Assembly: GCF_013450155.1 (NCBI RefSeq)
Contig: NZ_JACCKD010000004.1
Span: forward strand, 496,001-560,000
DNA: 64,000 bases
Direction: 5' to 3'
Source: Haloechinothrix aidingensis
GTDB lineage: Bacteria > Actinomycetota > Actinomycetes > Mycobacteriales > Pseudonocardiaceae
Part shown: one piece after another, positions 52,165 through 60,978 of the stretch
Layout of the letters: the number at the start of each line of letters is the position of its first letter
Position numbering within the stretch: the stretch's first letter is position 1
Program-made: the position numbers and the translations under genes
The notes under the pieces: model-generated
The model's database searches: none
What the model was told of the DNA's origin: nothing
What the model saw: the letters and a program-made list of their open reading frames with translations, nothing else

Positions 52165-53463
52165 ATGACCGACCCCGCACGATCCCCGCGGCGCCACCCC
52201 GGCGGTGCCCTGCCCGCGGACCGGTTGGCCGAGCTCGACGCGGAACCGGTACCCGCGCGCAGCCTGCCCGCCAGCCCCGCGACGGCCGCGGGCGCACGCT
52301 CCGCGGGCTGGCGGCTGGACGACCTGTGGTTGCCCGCCGTCGTGCTGCGAGACAGCGCGCTGACGCACAACCTCGACCGGTTCGCGAGCTGGTGCACCGA
52401 GCACGGCGTCGAGCTCGCTCCGCACGGCAAGACCACGATGGCCCCGCGACTGTGGTCGGCCCAGCTGGCCCGCGGCGCGTGGGGGCTGACCGCGGCCACC
52501 GTGGCACAGGCACGAGTGATGCACGCCTGCGGCGTACCACGCGTGCTCATCGCCAACGAGGTCGTCGAGCCCGCCCAGCTCGGCTGGCTGGCCGGCGCGC
52601 TGGCCGAGCCGGCCTTCGAGCCGCTCTGCCTCGTCGACTCCGCCGAGGGGCTCGCGGTGCTGGAGCGGCACATGGAGCGTGCCGAACGCCCGTTGCCCGT
52701 GCTGCTCGAGCTCGGCGTCGCGGGGCGCCGCACCGGGGTACGCGGCACCGGCGACGCGCTCGAGCTGGCCGAGCGCGTCGCAGCCAGTCCCCGGGTGGAT
52801 CTGGCCGGGATCGAAGGGTACGAGGGTGCGCTGCCCCAGGCGCGGGACGGGCAGGCGCCCGAGGTGGCGCGTGACTGGCTCGCGCGGCTCACCGACCTCG
52901 TCGTGCGGGCGGACGCCCGCGGCGTGTTCGCGGCGAACGGCGAGGTGCTCGTGACGGCGGGCGGCAGCGCCTACCCGGACCTGGTCGCCGAGGCGTTCGC
53001 CGCGATACCGCCGCTGTCTCGCCCGGTTCGGTTCGTCATCCGGTCCGGCTGCTACCTCGCGCACGACGACCTGTTGTACGAGCGCAGCTCGCCGCTGCGC
53101 GCGGCGGCCGACCGGGACCCCTTGCGTCCCGCGCTGTCCTGCTTCGCCCGCGTGCTGTCCTGCCCCGAACCGGGCCGGTCATTGCTGGGTGCCGGCAAGC
53201 GCGACGTCTCGTTCGACATCGACCTGCCCGTGCCGCGCGCGGTGTATCGCGAGGGGGCTCGCGAGCCGCTTGACGGTCGGGCGCGGATCATCGAGCTCAA
53301 CGACCACCACGGGTTCTGCGACACCGAGCCCGGCCTGCTCGGTGTCGGCGATGTCGTCGAGCTGGGACTGTCCCACCCCTGCACCGTGTTCGACAAGTGG
53401 CCGCTGATCCCGGTGCTCGACGACTCCGACCGCGTCATCGACGCCGTCCGCACGATCTTCTAG
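52165..53463 (+). CDS. DSD1/D-threonine aldolase-family PLP enzyme (D-amino acid deaminase-like)
   Basis: 432 aa from ATG 52165 (GAGGAGC upstream). Fold-type III PLP barrel with the Schiff-base lysine in LAPHGKTTMAP (about residue 91), TAATVAQARVM, VLLELGVAGRRTGVR, IEGYEGALP and TAGGSAYPD. The C-terminal domain has the metal ligand set DHHGFC and LSHPCTVFDKW used by D-serine dehydratase/DTA enzymes. Likely acts on a D-hydroxyamino acid (D-serine, D-threonine or similar). A 173-bp MITE-like element begins 3 bp after the stop. Confidence 0.87.
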   Translation: MTDPARSPRRHPGGALPADRLAELDAEPVPARSLPASPATAAGARSAGWRLDDLWLPAVVLRDSALTHNLDRFASWCTEHGVELAPHGKTTMAPRLWSAQLARGAWGLTAATVAQARVMHACGVPRVLIANEVVEPAQLGWLAGALAEPAFEPLCLVDSAEGLAVLERHMERAERPLPVLLELGVAGRRTGVRGTGDALELAERVAASPRVDLAGIEGYEGALPQARDGQAPEVARDWLARLTDLVVRADARGVFAANGEVLVTAGGSAYPDLVAEAFAAIPPLSRPVRFVIRSGCYLAHDDLLYERSSPLRAAADRDPLRPALSCFARVLSCPEPGRSLLGAGKRDVSFDIDLPVPRAVYREGAREPLDGRARIIELNDHHGFCDTEPGLLGVGDVVELGLSHPCTVFDKWPLIPVLDDSDRVIDAVRTIF

Positions 53464-53465
53464 CC

Positions 53466-53638
53466 AGGGCGTGTCTCTTGATCCCCTCCGTCGCGAGCGG
53501 GGATCAGCGGAGTGCCTCGCAAGACCGAGGAGTCGCCGGTAGTGGTCTTCACCCGGTAGGGACGAGCACGGACGAGAACGCCGCGAGGCGCTTCGCCGGC
53601 CCCGCGCAGCAGGTACGCGGGATTGAGAGACACGCCCT
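53466..53638. mobile_element. 173-bp MITE-like element with 20-bp terminal inverted repeats
   Basis: Left end AGGGCGTGTCTCTTGATCCC (53466-53485) matches the complement of the right end 53619-53638, AGGGCGTGTCTCTCAATCCC, at 18 of 20 positions. The inside is non-coding. The right terminus lies within the TAG stop codon of paaE (53637-53639) and the left terminus is 3 bp after the stop of the PLP-enzyme gene. No target-site duplication longer than a few bases is seen. Ends of this form suggest mobilisation by a transposase elsewhere in the genome. Confidence 0.8.
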
Positions 53639-54719
53639 ACGTGTCGTAGTCGACGGTGACGCGCTCGGAGGTGGGCAGCGTCTGGCATGTGAGCACGAAA
53701 CCGTCGTCCACCTCGGACTGTTCGAGCGCGAAGTTCCGTCGCATGTATCCGGCGCCGTCGACGAGCTTGGCCCGGCACGTGCCGCACACCCCGCCCTTGC
53801 AGGCGAACGGCAGGTCGGGGCGGCTTCGCTGGGCACCGTCCAGGATCGGGGTCTCCCGTGAGATCGCCGTCGTGGTCGACCGGCCGTCCAGGATCACGGT
53901 GACCTCGGTGCTCGCGCCGGACACCGCGGGCTCCACGTGCCGTTCCGGTTCGGGGGGTTCCTCCCCGACGTAGAACAGCTCGTGATGCACCCGCTCGCCG
54001 GGCACACCCCACTCGTCGAGCACGCTTTCGGCCTCGGTCACCATCCCGAACGGGCCGCACAGCCACCAGTGGTCGACCTCTGGCACGTGCATCAGCTCCG
54101 GGACCAGCTCCCGCAGCTTGGCCCCGTCCAGCCTGCCGGTCAGCAGCTCGGACTCGCGCGGCTCCCTGGACAGCACGTGGACCAGCTCGAAACGCTCCGG
54201 GTAGCGGTCCTTGAGATCGGCCAGCTCGTCGGCGAACATCACGGTGTCACTCCGCCGGTTGCCGTAGAGCAGGGTGACCGTGCTGTGCCCGTCCGCGAGA
54301 ACCGAGGCGGCGATGGACAGTGCGGGCGTGATGCCCGCCCCCGCCACCACAAGCGCGTGGTGTGCGGCGGTCGCGGCGTCCGGGGTGAACGATCCCGTCG
54401 GGGTGGAGACCTCGAGCCGGTCCCCCGGCCGCAACCGGTGCACCAGCCACGGGGAGAACTCCCCGCCGGGGATCTCCCGCACCCCGATCCTGGGCCTGGC
54501 CCCGGCGGGGGCGCAGATCGAGTAGTTGCGGCGCTGCTCGCGGCCGTCGATGTTGCGGCGCAGCACGAGTGACTGGCCTGGCCGGAAGTCGTAACGGTCG
54601 GCCAGTTCGGCGGGCACGTCGAAGCTGACCGCGACCGCGTCCGCGCAGAGGCGCTCCACCTCGGCGACGGTGAGCGTGTGGAACCGCACGCGCGTCCGGG
54701 TGCTGGTACTGGCGGTCAC
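53637..54719 (-). CDS. paaE: Phenylacetyl-CoA epoxidase reductase subunit PaaE
   Basis: 360 aa. Ferredoxin-NADP reductase module (residues about 5-240: FRPGQSLVLRR for FAD, VVAGAGITPALSIAASVL and YGNRRSD for NADP) followed by a C-terminal [2Fe-2S] ferredoxin with CKGGVCGTC and LTCQTLP (Cys ligands at about residues 308-350). It passes electrons from NADPH to the PaaA di-iron site. The last residues VDYDT are followed by a TAG whose first two transcribed positions derive from the MITE end, so the original stop was replaced. Starts 1 nt after the paaD stop. Confidence 0.93.
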   Translation of the reverse strand: MTASTSTRTRVRFHTLTVAEVERLCADAVAVSFDVPAELADRYDFRPGQSLVLRRNIDGREQRRNYSICAPAGARPRIGVREIPGGEFSPWLVHRLRPGDRLEVSTPTGSFTPDAATAAHHALVVAGAGITPALSIAASVLADGHSTVTLLYGNRRSDTVMFADELADLKDRYPERFELVHVLSREPRESELLTGRLDGAKLRELVPELMHVPEVDHWWLCGPFGMVTEAESVLDEWGVPGERVHHELFYVGEEPPEPERHVEPAVSGASTEVTVILDGRSTTTAISRETPILDGAQRSRPDLPFACKGGVCGTCRAKLVDGAGYMRRNFALEQSEVDDGFVLTCQTLPTSERVTVDYDT

Positions 54720-54720
54720 C

Positions 54721-55236
54721 TCAGATCTCCTTGACGTGTTCGAAGGGTTCGGCGCAGGTCGAGCATGTGCGCAGTGCCCTGCACGCCGTGGCGCCGAACC
54801 TGGACAGCTCCGCGGTCTCCGCGCTGCCGCACCACGGGCAGCACACGTCGCTCGGCACCTGGCTGCGGGGTGTGTGCAGGGTCAGCGGGATCGGGCCTTG
54901 GCCGTGCGCGGGCGCGGGGCCCGGTGGTGCGATGCCGGCCTCGGCGAGCTTGCGCCTGCCGTCCTCGGAGATCCAGTCGCTGCTCCACGGGGGATGTAAC
55001 GCGGTGCGTACCGTCACGTCCCGGTACCCGGCTGCCCGCAGCTCGCTGACCAGGTCGTCGCGCATGGTCTCCAGCGCAGGGCAGCCCGAGTAGGTCGGGG
55101 TGATCGTCACGACCACCCCGTCCGCCGTGACCGTGACGTCGCGCAGCACACCCAGGTCGGCCAGGGTGAGCATGGGCAGCTCGGGGTCGGTCACGCGCGC
55201 GGCCACGGCGCGGGCGTGCTCCCTGGTGGTCACCAT
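54721..55236 (-). CDS. paaD: Phenylacetyl-CoA epoxidase assembly protein PaaD (DUF59)
   Basis: 171 aa from ATG 55236, overlapping paaC by 7 nt. N-terminal DUF59/MIP18 domain (VTDPELPMLTLADLGVLRDV, TITPTYSGCPALETM, LHPPWSSDWISEDGRRKL) and a C-terminal Zn ribbon CCPWCG...CRALRTCSTC that is characteristic for PaaD. Probably helps assemble the metal clusters of the epoxidase. Confidence 0.93.
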   Translation of the reverse strand: MVTTREHARAVAARVTDPELPMLTLADLGVLRDVTVTADGVVVTITPTYSGCPALETMRDDLVSELRAAGYRDVTVRTALHPPWSSDWISEDGRRKLAEAGIAPPGPAPAHGQGPIPLTLHTPRSQVPSDVCCPWCGSAETAELSRFGATACRALRTCSTCAEPFEHVKEI

Positions 55237-56111
55237 GTCGCCTCCGGATGCGCCCGGGCAACCGCCTGCAGCTCGGCGATCAGGTAGCCCATCGACTCGG
55301 TGTGCACGCCGTGCCTGCCCGCGCGGCCTGCGACCCCTGCTCGTGGCGACACCTGCGGCACCTCGAGCGTCGCGCTCTCCAGCACCGTGCCGAACACCGC
55401 GGCGCACTCGTCGCGCAGCGACGCCGGGTCGGCGCCGACCCCGGCCTCGGCCATCCGCCGCTCGACAGGATGCGTGGCGAAGAGCTCGTCCACGTACGGC
55501 CACACGGCCTCGAGCGCGTCGCGCATCCGCTGCCGCGAGTAGTCGGTGCCGTCCCCGAGCCGGACCACCCACTGGGCCGCGTAGTCACGGTGGTAGGTGA
55601 CCTCCTTGATGCCCTTGGCCGCGATCGCGGCGAGCACCGGGTCGCGCGAGCCCGTCATCCGCTGCAGCAGCGCCAGCCGCCATGTCGTGAACACCAGCAG
55701 GGTCGCGACAAGGACGGCGAAGTCCGGCTGGTCGAGCTCGGCCAGCCGCACGTTGCCGAACTCGGACTCGGTGCGGAAGTACGCGTAGTCGTCCTCGGCA
55801 CGGTCGCCGCCCTCGGCCTGGCCCGCGCGGGTGTACAGCATCCGGGCCTGGCCGAGCAGGTCCAGCGCGATGTTGGCCAGCGCGACCTCCTCCTCGAGCT
55901 CCGGTGCGTGCGTGCACCACTGCTGCAGGCGGTGCGAGACGACAAGGGCGTCGTCGGCGAGCATCAGGCTGTAGGTGGCGAGGTCCGCGCGATCCACCCC
56001 TTCGGGCAGCTCGGAGTCCACACCGGACAGCGGGCTGTCGAAGCCGGTCCCGAACGCCCAGCGCGCGTCGTTCTGCTCGGTGATCGCCTCGTAGGCGTTG
56101 TCGAAGGACAC
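55230..56111 (-). CDS. paaC: Phenylacetyl-CoA epoxidase structural subunit PaaC
   Basis: 293 aa from GTG 56111 (GGGGGTGG 6 nt upstream); a GTG at 56129 that overlaps the paaB stop is the alternative. Ferritin-like helical protein without a complete di-iron set: LMLADDALVVSHRLQQWCTHAPELEEEVALANIALDLLGQAR, EDDYAYFRTESEFGNVRLAELDQPDFAV, KGIKEVTYHRDYAAQWVVRLGDGT. It forms the PaaAC heterodimer. Confidence 0.92.
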   Translation of the reverse strand: MSFDNAYEAITEQNDARWAFGTGFDSPLSGVDSELPEGVDRADLATYSLMLADDALVVSHRLQQWCTHAPELEEEVALANIALDLLGQARMLYTRAGQAEGGDRAEDDYAYFRTESEFGNVRLAELDQPDFAVLVATLLVFTTWRLALLQRMTGSRDPVLAAIAAKGIKEVTYHRDYAAQWVVRLGDGTDYSRQRMRDALEAVWPYVDELFATHPVERRMAEAGVGADPASLRDECAAVFGTVLESATLEVPQVSPRAGVAGRAGRHGVHTESMGYLIAELQAVARAHPEATW

Positions 56112-56125
56112 AGCGGGCCACCCCC

Positions 56126-56443
56126 TCACATGTGCGGCACGTCGTCGGGAATGTCGTAGAAGGTGGGATGCCGGTACACCTTGTCGCCGCTCGGCGCGAA
56201 GAACGGGTCCTTCTCGTCCGGGCTGGACGCGGTGATATCGGCCGCGGCGACCACCCAGATGCTCACGCCCTCGTTACGGCGGGTGTAGACGTCGCGCGCG
56301 TGGTGCAGCGCCATCCGCTCGTCGGCGGCGCGCAGCGAGCCCACGTGCACGTGGTTCAACCCCCGCTTGCTGCGTACGAACACCTCGTACAGCGGCCACT
56401 GCGCGCCGCTCGCATCGCCGCGATCGCCTGCCTGCCCGCTCAT
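56126..56443 (-). CDS. paaB: Phenylacetyl-CoA epoxidase subunit PaaB
   Basis: 105 aa. [50 protein letters not shown] and the [27 protein letters not shown] tail are highly conserved in PaaB, the small subunit that bridges PaaAC dimers. Overlaps paaA by 4 nt. Confidence 0.95.
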   Translation of the reverse strand: MSGQAGDRGDASGAQWPLYEVFVRSKRGLNHVHVGSLRAADERMALHHARDVYTRRNEGVSIWVVAAADITASSPDEKDPFFAPSGDKVYRHPTFYDIPDDVPHM

Positions 56444-57414
56444 GCCGCTCCCTCCCCCGGCCGGACCTGCCGCAGGGCCCGCTGTTTCTCCGCGTGCGCG
56501 GCAGCGGCCTCACGCACCCAGGAGCCCTCCTCGTGCGCGCGCCTGCGCTGCGCCACCCGCTGCGCGTTGCAGGGGCCGTTGCCCTTGATCACGGCGGTGA
56601 ACTCGGTCCAGTCGATCTCACCGAAATCGTAGCGCCCGCGCTCGGCGTTCCACCGAAGGTGCGGGTCCGGCAGGGTCACGCCGAGCGCCTCCGCCTGCGG
56701 CACGGTCATATCGACGAAACGCTGGCGAAGCTCGTCATTGGTATGCCGCTTGATCTTCCAGGCCATCGACTGGGCCGTGTTCGGCGAGTCCGCGTCGGGC
56801 GGTCCGAACATCATCAACGACGGCCACCACCAGCGGTCGGTGGCCTCCTGCACCATCCGCCGCTGCCCCTGCGTGCCGTGCATCATCGTCATCAGCAGCT
56901 CGTAACCCTGCCGCTGGTGGAACGACTCCTCCTTGCAGATGCGGATCATCGCCCGCGCGTACGGCCCGTACGAGCAACGGCACAGCGGCACCTGGTTGCA
57001 GATCGCCGCGCCGTCGACCAGCCAGCCGATCACCCCGACATCGGCGAACGTCAACGTCGGGTAGTTGAAGATCGAGGAGTACTTCTGCTTGCCACTGATC
57101 AGCTTGCCGGTCAGCTCCGACCGGTCCGCACCGAGGCTCTCGGTCGCCGAGTACAGGTACAGCCCGTGCCCTGCCTCGTCCTGCACCTTGGCCAGCAGGA
57201 TCGCCTTCCGCCGCAGCGAGGGTGCCCTCGTGATCCAGTTCGCCTCGGGCTGCATCCCGATGATCTCCGAGTGGGCGTGCTGGGCGATCTGGCGCACCAG
57301 CGTCGAGCGGTACCCGTCCGGCATCCAGTCCCGCGGCTCGATCCGCTGGTCCCTGCCGATCGTGTCCTCGAACTGCCGTTCCAGCTCGCTCCGGTCCGGT
57401 TCCGTCGTGGTCAT
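56440..57414 (-). CDS. paaA: Phenylacetyl-CoA 1,2-epoxidase catalytic subunit PaaA
   Basis: 324 aa. Di-iron four-helix bundle with the ligand motifs [34 protein letters not shown] (ExxH) and [17 protein letters not shown] (second ExxH), plus [18 protein letters not shown]. It inserts oxygen into phenylacetyl-CoA to give the 1,2-epoxide. Overlaps paaZ by 4 nt; the operon order Z-A-B-C-D-E has PaaZ upstream. Confidence 0.95.
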   Translation of the reverse strand: MTTTEPDRSELERQFEDTIGRDQRIEPRDWMPDGYRSTLVRQIAQHAHSEIIGMQPEANWITRAPSLRRKAILLAKVQDEAGHGLYLYSATESLGADRSELTGKLISGKQKYSSIFNYPTLTFADVGVIGWLVDGAAICNQVPLCRCSYGPYARAMIRICKEESFHQRQGYELLMTMMHGTQGQRRMVQEATDRWWWPSLMMFGPPDADSPNTAQSMAWKIKRHTNDELRQRFVDMTVPQAEALGVTLPDPHLRWNAERGRYDFGEIDWTEFTAVIKGNGPCNAQRVAQRRRAHEEGSWVREAAAAHAEKQRALRQVRPGEGAA

Positions 57415-59459
57415 GCCGGGTTCTCCTTGGCGACCATGGTCAGCACGTCGTACTTGGCTACCGAGTCACCGTCCTGGTTGGTGACATCGGTGTCCCACCG
57501 CACCTCGCCGTAATCGGCGTCGGTCCGTGGGGTGATCTGCTTGCACGTCAGCGAGACGGTCAGCTCGTCACCGGGTTTGACCGGGGTCAGAAACCGCAGG
57601 TTCTCCAGCCCGTAGTTGGCGAGCACGGGCCCCGGCTCAGGGGCGACGAACAACCCGGCCGCGAACGACACCACGAGGTAGCCGTGCGCCACGATCCCGC
57701 CGAACAGCGGGTTGGCCGCAGCGGCCTCCTCGTCGGTGTGGGCGTAGAACGTGTCGCCCGTGAACTCCGCGAAGTGCGCCACGTCCTCGGCCGTGACCGA
57801 GCGCGGTCCCGCGACCACCGCGTCGCCGACCCGCAGCTGCGCGAGGGACTTGCGGAAGGGATGGGTCCGCGAGACCGCCCTGCTCGCCCCCGGCATCCAG
57901 CGTCCCGTCACAGCGGTCAGCACGTCGGGACCGGCCTGCACCGCGGTGCGCTGCATGTAGTGCAGGACGCCCCGCACCCCGCCGAGCTCCTCGCCGCCGC
58001 CGGCGCGGCCGGGACCACCGTGCACGAGCGCAGGCAACGGCGAGCCGTGCCCGGTCGACTCGGCCGCGTTCGCCTCGTCCAGTACAAGCAGGCGACCGTG
58101 CCACGGCGCCGCGCCGACGACGACCTCCCGCGCGAAGTCGGTATCGGAGGTGACCACCGAGCCCGCCAGGCTGCCGCCGCCGCGCGCGGCGAGATCGACG
58201 GCGTGCGCGGCTGACGAGTACGGGAGCAGCGTGGCCACCGGCCCGAAGGCCTCGACCTCGTGCGGCTCGGCACGCTCGGGGTGGTCCGCGCGGAGCAGCA
58301 CCGGGGAGACGAACGCCCCCCGCTCGGCGTCGGCGCCGGTGACCTCGACCGACTCGGGATCGCCGTGGACCACCCGACCCGCGTCACGCAACGCCTTCAG
58401 CGAGCGGCGCACCTCGGCACGCTGCTCGGTACTCACCAGCGGCCCCATGCCCACCGACGGATCGGCGGGATGCCCGACGGTCACGTCCCGCAGCCGCTCC
58501 ACAGCGGCTTCGGTCACCGGCTCGATCAGCGCTTCCGGTACGAGGGCCCTGCGGATGGCGGTGCACTTCTGCCCGGCCTTGACCGTCATCTCGGTCACCA
58601 GCTGCCGCACGTACAGGTCGAACTCGGCCGTACCGGGCCCGGACTCCGGACCGAGAATCGAGACGTTCAGCGAGTCCGCCTCGGCGTTGAACCGCACGGC
58701 GTTGCGTACCAGCGTCGGGTGCGTGCGCACCTTCTGGGCGGTGGCAGCAGAGCCGGTGAACGACACGACATCCTGCGAACCGACCTGCTCCAGCAGCTCG
58801 CCCGCGCCGCCACAGATCAGCTGAACGGTACCGTCGGGCAGCAGCCCCGACTCGATGATCAGCTCCACGAGGCGCGCGGTGAGGTACGCGGTGGGGGCAG
58901 CGGGTTTGATCACGCTGGGCATCCCGGCGAGGAACGCAGGAGCCAGCTTCTCCAACGGCCCCCACACGGGGAAGTTGAACGCGTTGATCTGCACGGCCAC
59001 CCCGTGCAACGGCGTGGCGACGTGCTGGCCGAGGAAGCTGCCGCCCTTGCCGAGCGGTTCGACAGCCCCCTCGGTGTAGACGGTGTCGTTCGGCAGTTCC
59101 CGCTTGGCCTTGCTCGCGTAGCCGAGCAGCACACCGATGCCCCCGTCGACGTCGAACTTCGCGTCACCGCGCGTCGCGCCGGTCCACGTCGAGCGCTCGT
59201 ACAGTCCTTCGCGGTGTTCCCGCAGGTAGGATCCGAGCGCCTTGAGCAGCGCGCCGCGCTGGTGGAAGGTCAGCTCCCGCAGGGCCGGCCCGCCGACCCG
59301 GCGGCCGTACTCCAACGCGGCGGCCGCCGGGATCCCGGTCGCCGACACGCGTGCGACCTCCGCTCCGGTCGCGGCGTGGTACAGCGGCGCGCCCTCGTCC
59401 TCGGGCACCTGCCACCGGCCCTGGACATAGCTGCGCAACAGCCCCACGGAATCGCTCAC
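57411..59459 (-). CDS. paaZ: Oxepin-CoA hydrolase/3-oxo-5,6-didehydrosuberyl-CoA semialdehyde dehydrogenase
   Basis: 682 aa bifunctional protein. N-terminal ALDH domain (residues about 1-520; [27 protein letters not shown], catalytic Cys of [10 protein letters not shown]) and C-terminal MaoC-like R-hydratase domain (about 540-680; [40 protein letters not shown]). It opens the oxepin ring and oxidises the resulting aldehyde. First gene of the paa operon, divergent from paaK, with a PaaR-like box in the promoter. Confidence 0.95.
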   Translation of the reverse strand: MSDSVGLLRSYVQGRWQVPEDEGAPLYHAATGAEVARVSATGIPAAAALEYGRRVGGPALRELTFHQRGALLKALGSYLREHREGLYERSTWTGATRGDAKFDVDGGIGVLLGYASKAKRELPNDTVYTEGAVEPLGKGGSFLGQHVATPLHGVAVQINAFNFPVWGPLEKLAPAFLAGMPSVIKPAAPTAYLTARLVELIIESGLLPDGTVQLICGGAGELLEQVGSQDVVSFTGSAATAQKVRTHPTLVRNAVRFNAEADSLNVSILGPESGPGTAEFDLYVRQLVTEMTVKAGQKCTAIRRALVPEALIEPVTEAAVERLRDVTVGHPADPSVGMGPLVSTEQRAEVRRSLKALRDAGRVVHGDPESVEVTGADAERGAFVSPVLLRADHPERAEPHEVEAFGPVATLLPYSSAAHAVDLAARGGGSLAGSVVTSDTDFAREVVVGAAPWHGRLLVLDEANAAESTGHGSPLPALVHGGPGRAGGGEELGGVRGVLHYMQRTAVQAGPDVLTAVTGRWMPGASRAVSRTHPFRKSLAQLRVGDAVVAGPRSVTAEDVAHFAEFTGDTFYAHTDEEAAAANPLFGGIVAHGYLVVSFAAGLFVAPEPGPVLANYGLENLRFLTPVKPGDELTVSLTCKQITPRTDADYGEVRWDTDVTNQDGDSVAKYDVLTMVAKENPA

Positions 59460-59484
59460 CTCGAGCCTCCCACACGAATTACCG

Positions 59485-59498
59485 ACCGCCCGTTCAGT
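59485..59498. promoter_or_regulatory. PaaR-like TetR box upstream of paaZ
   Basis: ACCGCCCGTTCAGT, inside a longer partial palindrome AATTAC...GTAATT (59477-59502). It matches the box before paaK (59606-59619) at 12 of 14 positions and the form ACCGNNCGNNCGGT. Confidence 0.6.
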
Positions 59499-59605
59499 AA
59501 TTCATCTTAGCGCCGCCACCCCACGAACGGAAGACCGTCGGGCAGCGGCAGGCGGTCCCTTGACACCGGCGCCGGTCGGTTCTTTACTGGGCGCGCTCGA
59601 CAATA

Positions 59606-59619
59606 ACCGTCCGTTCGGT
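59606..59619. promoter_or_regulatory. PaaR-like TetR box upstream of paaK
   Basis: ACCGTCCGTTCGGT, followed by CAGT. It agrees with the palindrome form ACCGNNCGNNCGGTNAGT that I recall for the TetR-family PaaR of Corynebacterium glutamicum. Repeated almost identically at 63861-63874. Confidence 0.65.
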
Positions 59620-59642
59620 CAGTTTCCGAGGTGGTGGCGCTC

Positions 59643-60953
59643 GTGACGCAGGCATCGGCGCGGCAGTCGAACGATCCGGATGCGTCCGAACGGATGGGCC
59701 GGGAGGAGCTCCGCGAGCTGCAACTCGAACGTCTGCAGTGGACGCTGCGGCACGCCTACGAGAACGTGCCGTTCTACCGGCGCAGGTTCGACGAGGCAGG
59801 CGTGCGTCCCTCCGACTGCCGCACCCTCGACGATCTCGCGAAGTTCCCCTGCACGACCAAGCACGACCTGCGGGACAACTACCCCTTCGGCATGTTCGCC
59901 GTACCCCGGCAGGACCTGCGCCGCCTGCACGCCTCCAGCGGCACGACCGGTAAGCCGACCGTGGTCGGCTACACCCGGCAGGACCTCGACCTGTGGGCCG
60001 CCATGGTGGCCCGGTCCATGCGTGCCGCGGGAGCCCGTCCCGGCCAGCTCGTGCACGTCTCCTACGGCTACGGCCTGTTCACCGGAGGCCTCGGTGCGCA
60101 TTACGGCGCCGAGCGGCTGGGCTGCACCGTCGTACCGGCCTCGGGCGGTATGACCGCCCGGCAGGTCCAGCTGATCACCGACTTCCGGCCGGAGATCATC
60201 ATGATCACGCCGTCCTACATGCTGACCCTGCTCGACGAGTTCGACAGGCAGGGCATCGACCCGCGGGCCGGCTCGCTGCGGGTCGGGATCTTCGGGGCGG
60301 AGCCCTGGACCGAACGGATGCGCGCCGAGATCGAGGAACGCGCCGGGATCGACGCCGTGGACATCTACGGGCTGTCCGAGGTGATCGGCCCCGGGGTGGC
60401 GCAGGAGTGCGTCGAGACCAAGGACGGGCTGCACATCTGGGAGGACCATTTCTACCCCGAGATCGTCGACCCGTTCGACGAGAGCGTGCTCGGCGAGGGC
60501 GCGCACGGTGAGCTGCTGTTCACCTCGCTGACCAAGCAGGCCATGCCGATCATCCGCTACCGCACCCGCGACCTCACCCGGCTCCTGCCCGGGACCGCGC
60601 GACCGGCCATGCGCCGCATGGAGAAGGTGACAGGACGCTCCGACGACATGATCATTATTCGCGGGGTGAACGTCTTCCCCACCCAGATCGAGGAGATCGT
60701 ACTGGGGACGCGAGGCCTGGCACCGCACTTCCAGCTCGAGCTGTCCACACGCGACCGCCGCGACGAGATGACCGTACGGGTCGAGGCCCGCCCGGATGCG
60801 GACGCCGAACGCAGGGCGGCAGCCGCCACCGAGGTGGCGGCACGGGTCAAGGACAGCGTCGGCATCTCCGTCGGGATCGACGTCGTCGACGAGGACACCC
60901 TGGAGCGCTCGGTCGGCAAGATCCGGCGCGTGGTCGACCGGCGCGGCGAGTAA
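59643..60953 (+). CDS. paaK: Phenylacetate-CoA ligase
   Basis: 436 aa from GTG 59643, preceded by GAGGTGGTGG; GTG 59631 is an alternative. Adenylate-forming enzyme: LQWTLRHAYENVPFYRRRFDEAGV, HASSGTTGKPTVVGYT (P-loop), YGLFTGGLGAHYGAERLG, IYGLSEVIGPGVAQEC, YRTRDLTRLLPG and the C-terminal GRSDDMIIIRGVNVFPTQIE. It activates phenylacetate to the CoA thioester, the first step of the pathway. Divergent from paaZABCDE. Confidence 0.94.
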   Translation: MTQASARQSNDPDASERMGREELRELQLERLQWTLRHAYENVPFYRRRFDEAGVRPSDCRTLDDLAKFPCTTKHDLRDNYPFGMFAVPRQDLRRLHASSGTTGKPTVVGYTRQDLDLWAAMVARSMRAAGARPGQLVHVSYGYGLFTGGLGAHYGAERLGCTVVPASGGMTARQVQLITDFRPEIIMITPSYMLTLLDEFDRQGIDPRAGSLRVGIFGAEPWTERMRAEIEERAGIDAVDIYGLSEVIGPGVAQECVETKDGLHIWEDHFYPEIVDPFDESVLGEGAHGELLFTSLTKQAMPIIRYRTRDLTRLLPGTARPAMRRMEKVTGRSDDMIIIRGVNVFPTQIEEIVLGTRGLAPHFQLELSTRDRRDEMTVRVEARPDADAERRAAAATEVAARVKDSVGISVGIDVVDEDTLERSVGKIRRVVDRRGE

Positions 60954-60978
60954 CCCGGCACCCGAACCCGGCGCCCCG

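Noticed and set aside
53466-53638. Small gene or RNA between the PLP-enzyme gene and paaE
   Set aside because: Terminal inverted repeats explain the whole interval, and the short frames inside have no ribosome site.
53637-60953. Search for a biosynthetic gene cluster around the P450 and paa genes
   Set aside because: No carrier protein, synthase or tailoring set is present; the paa genes form a complete catabolic pathway.
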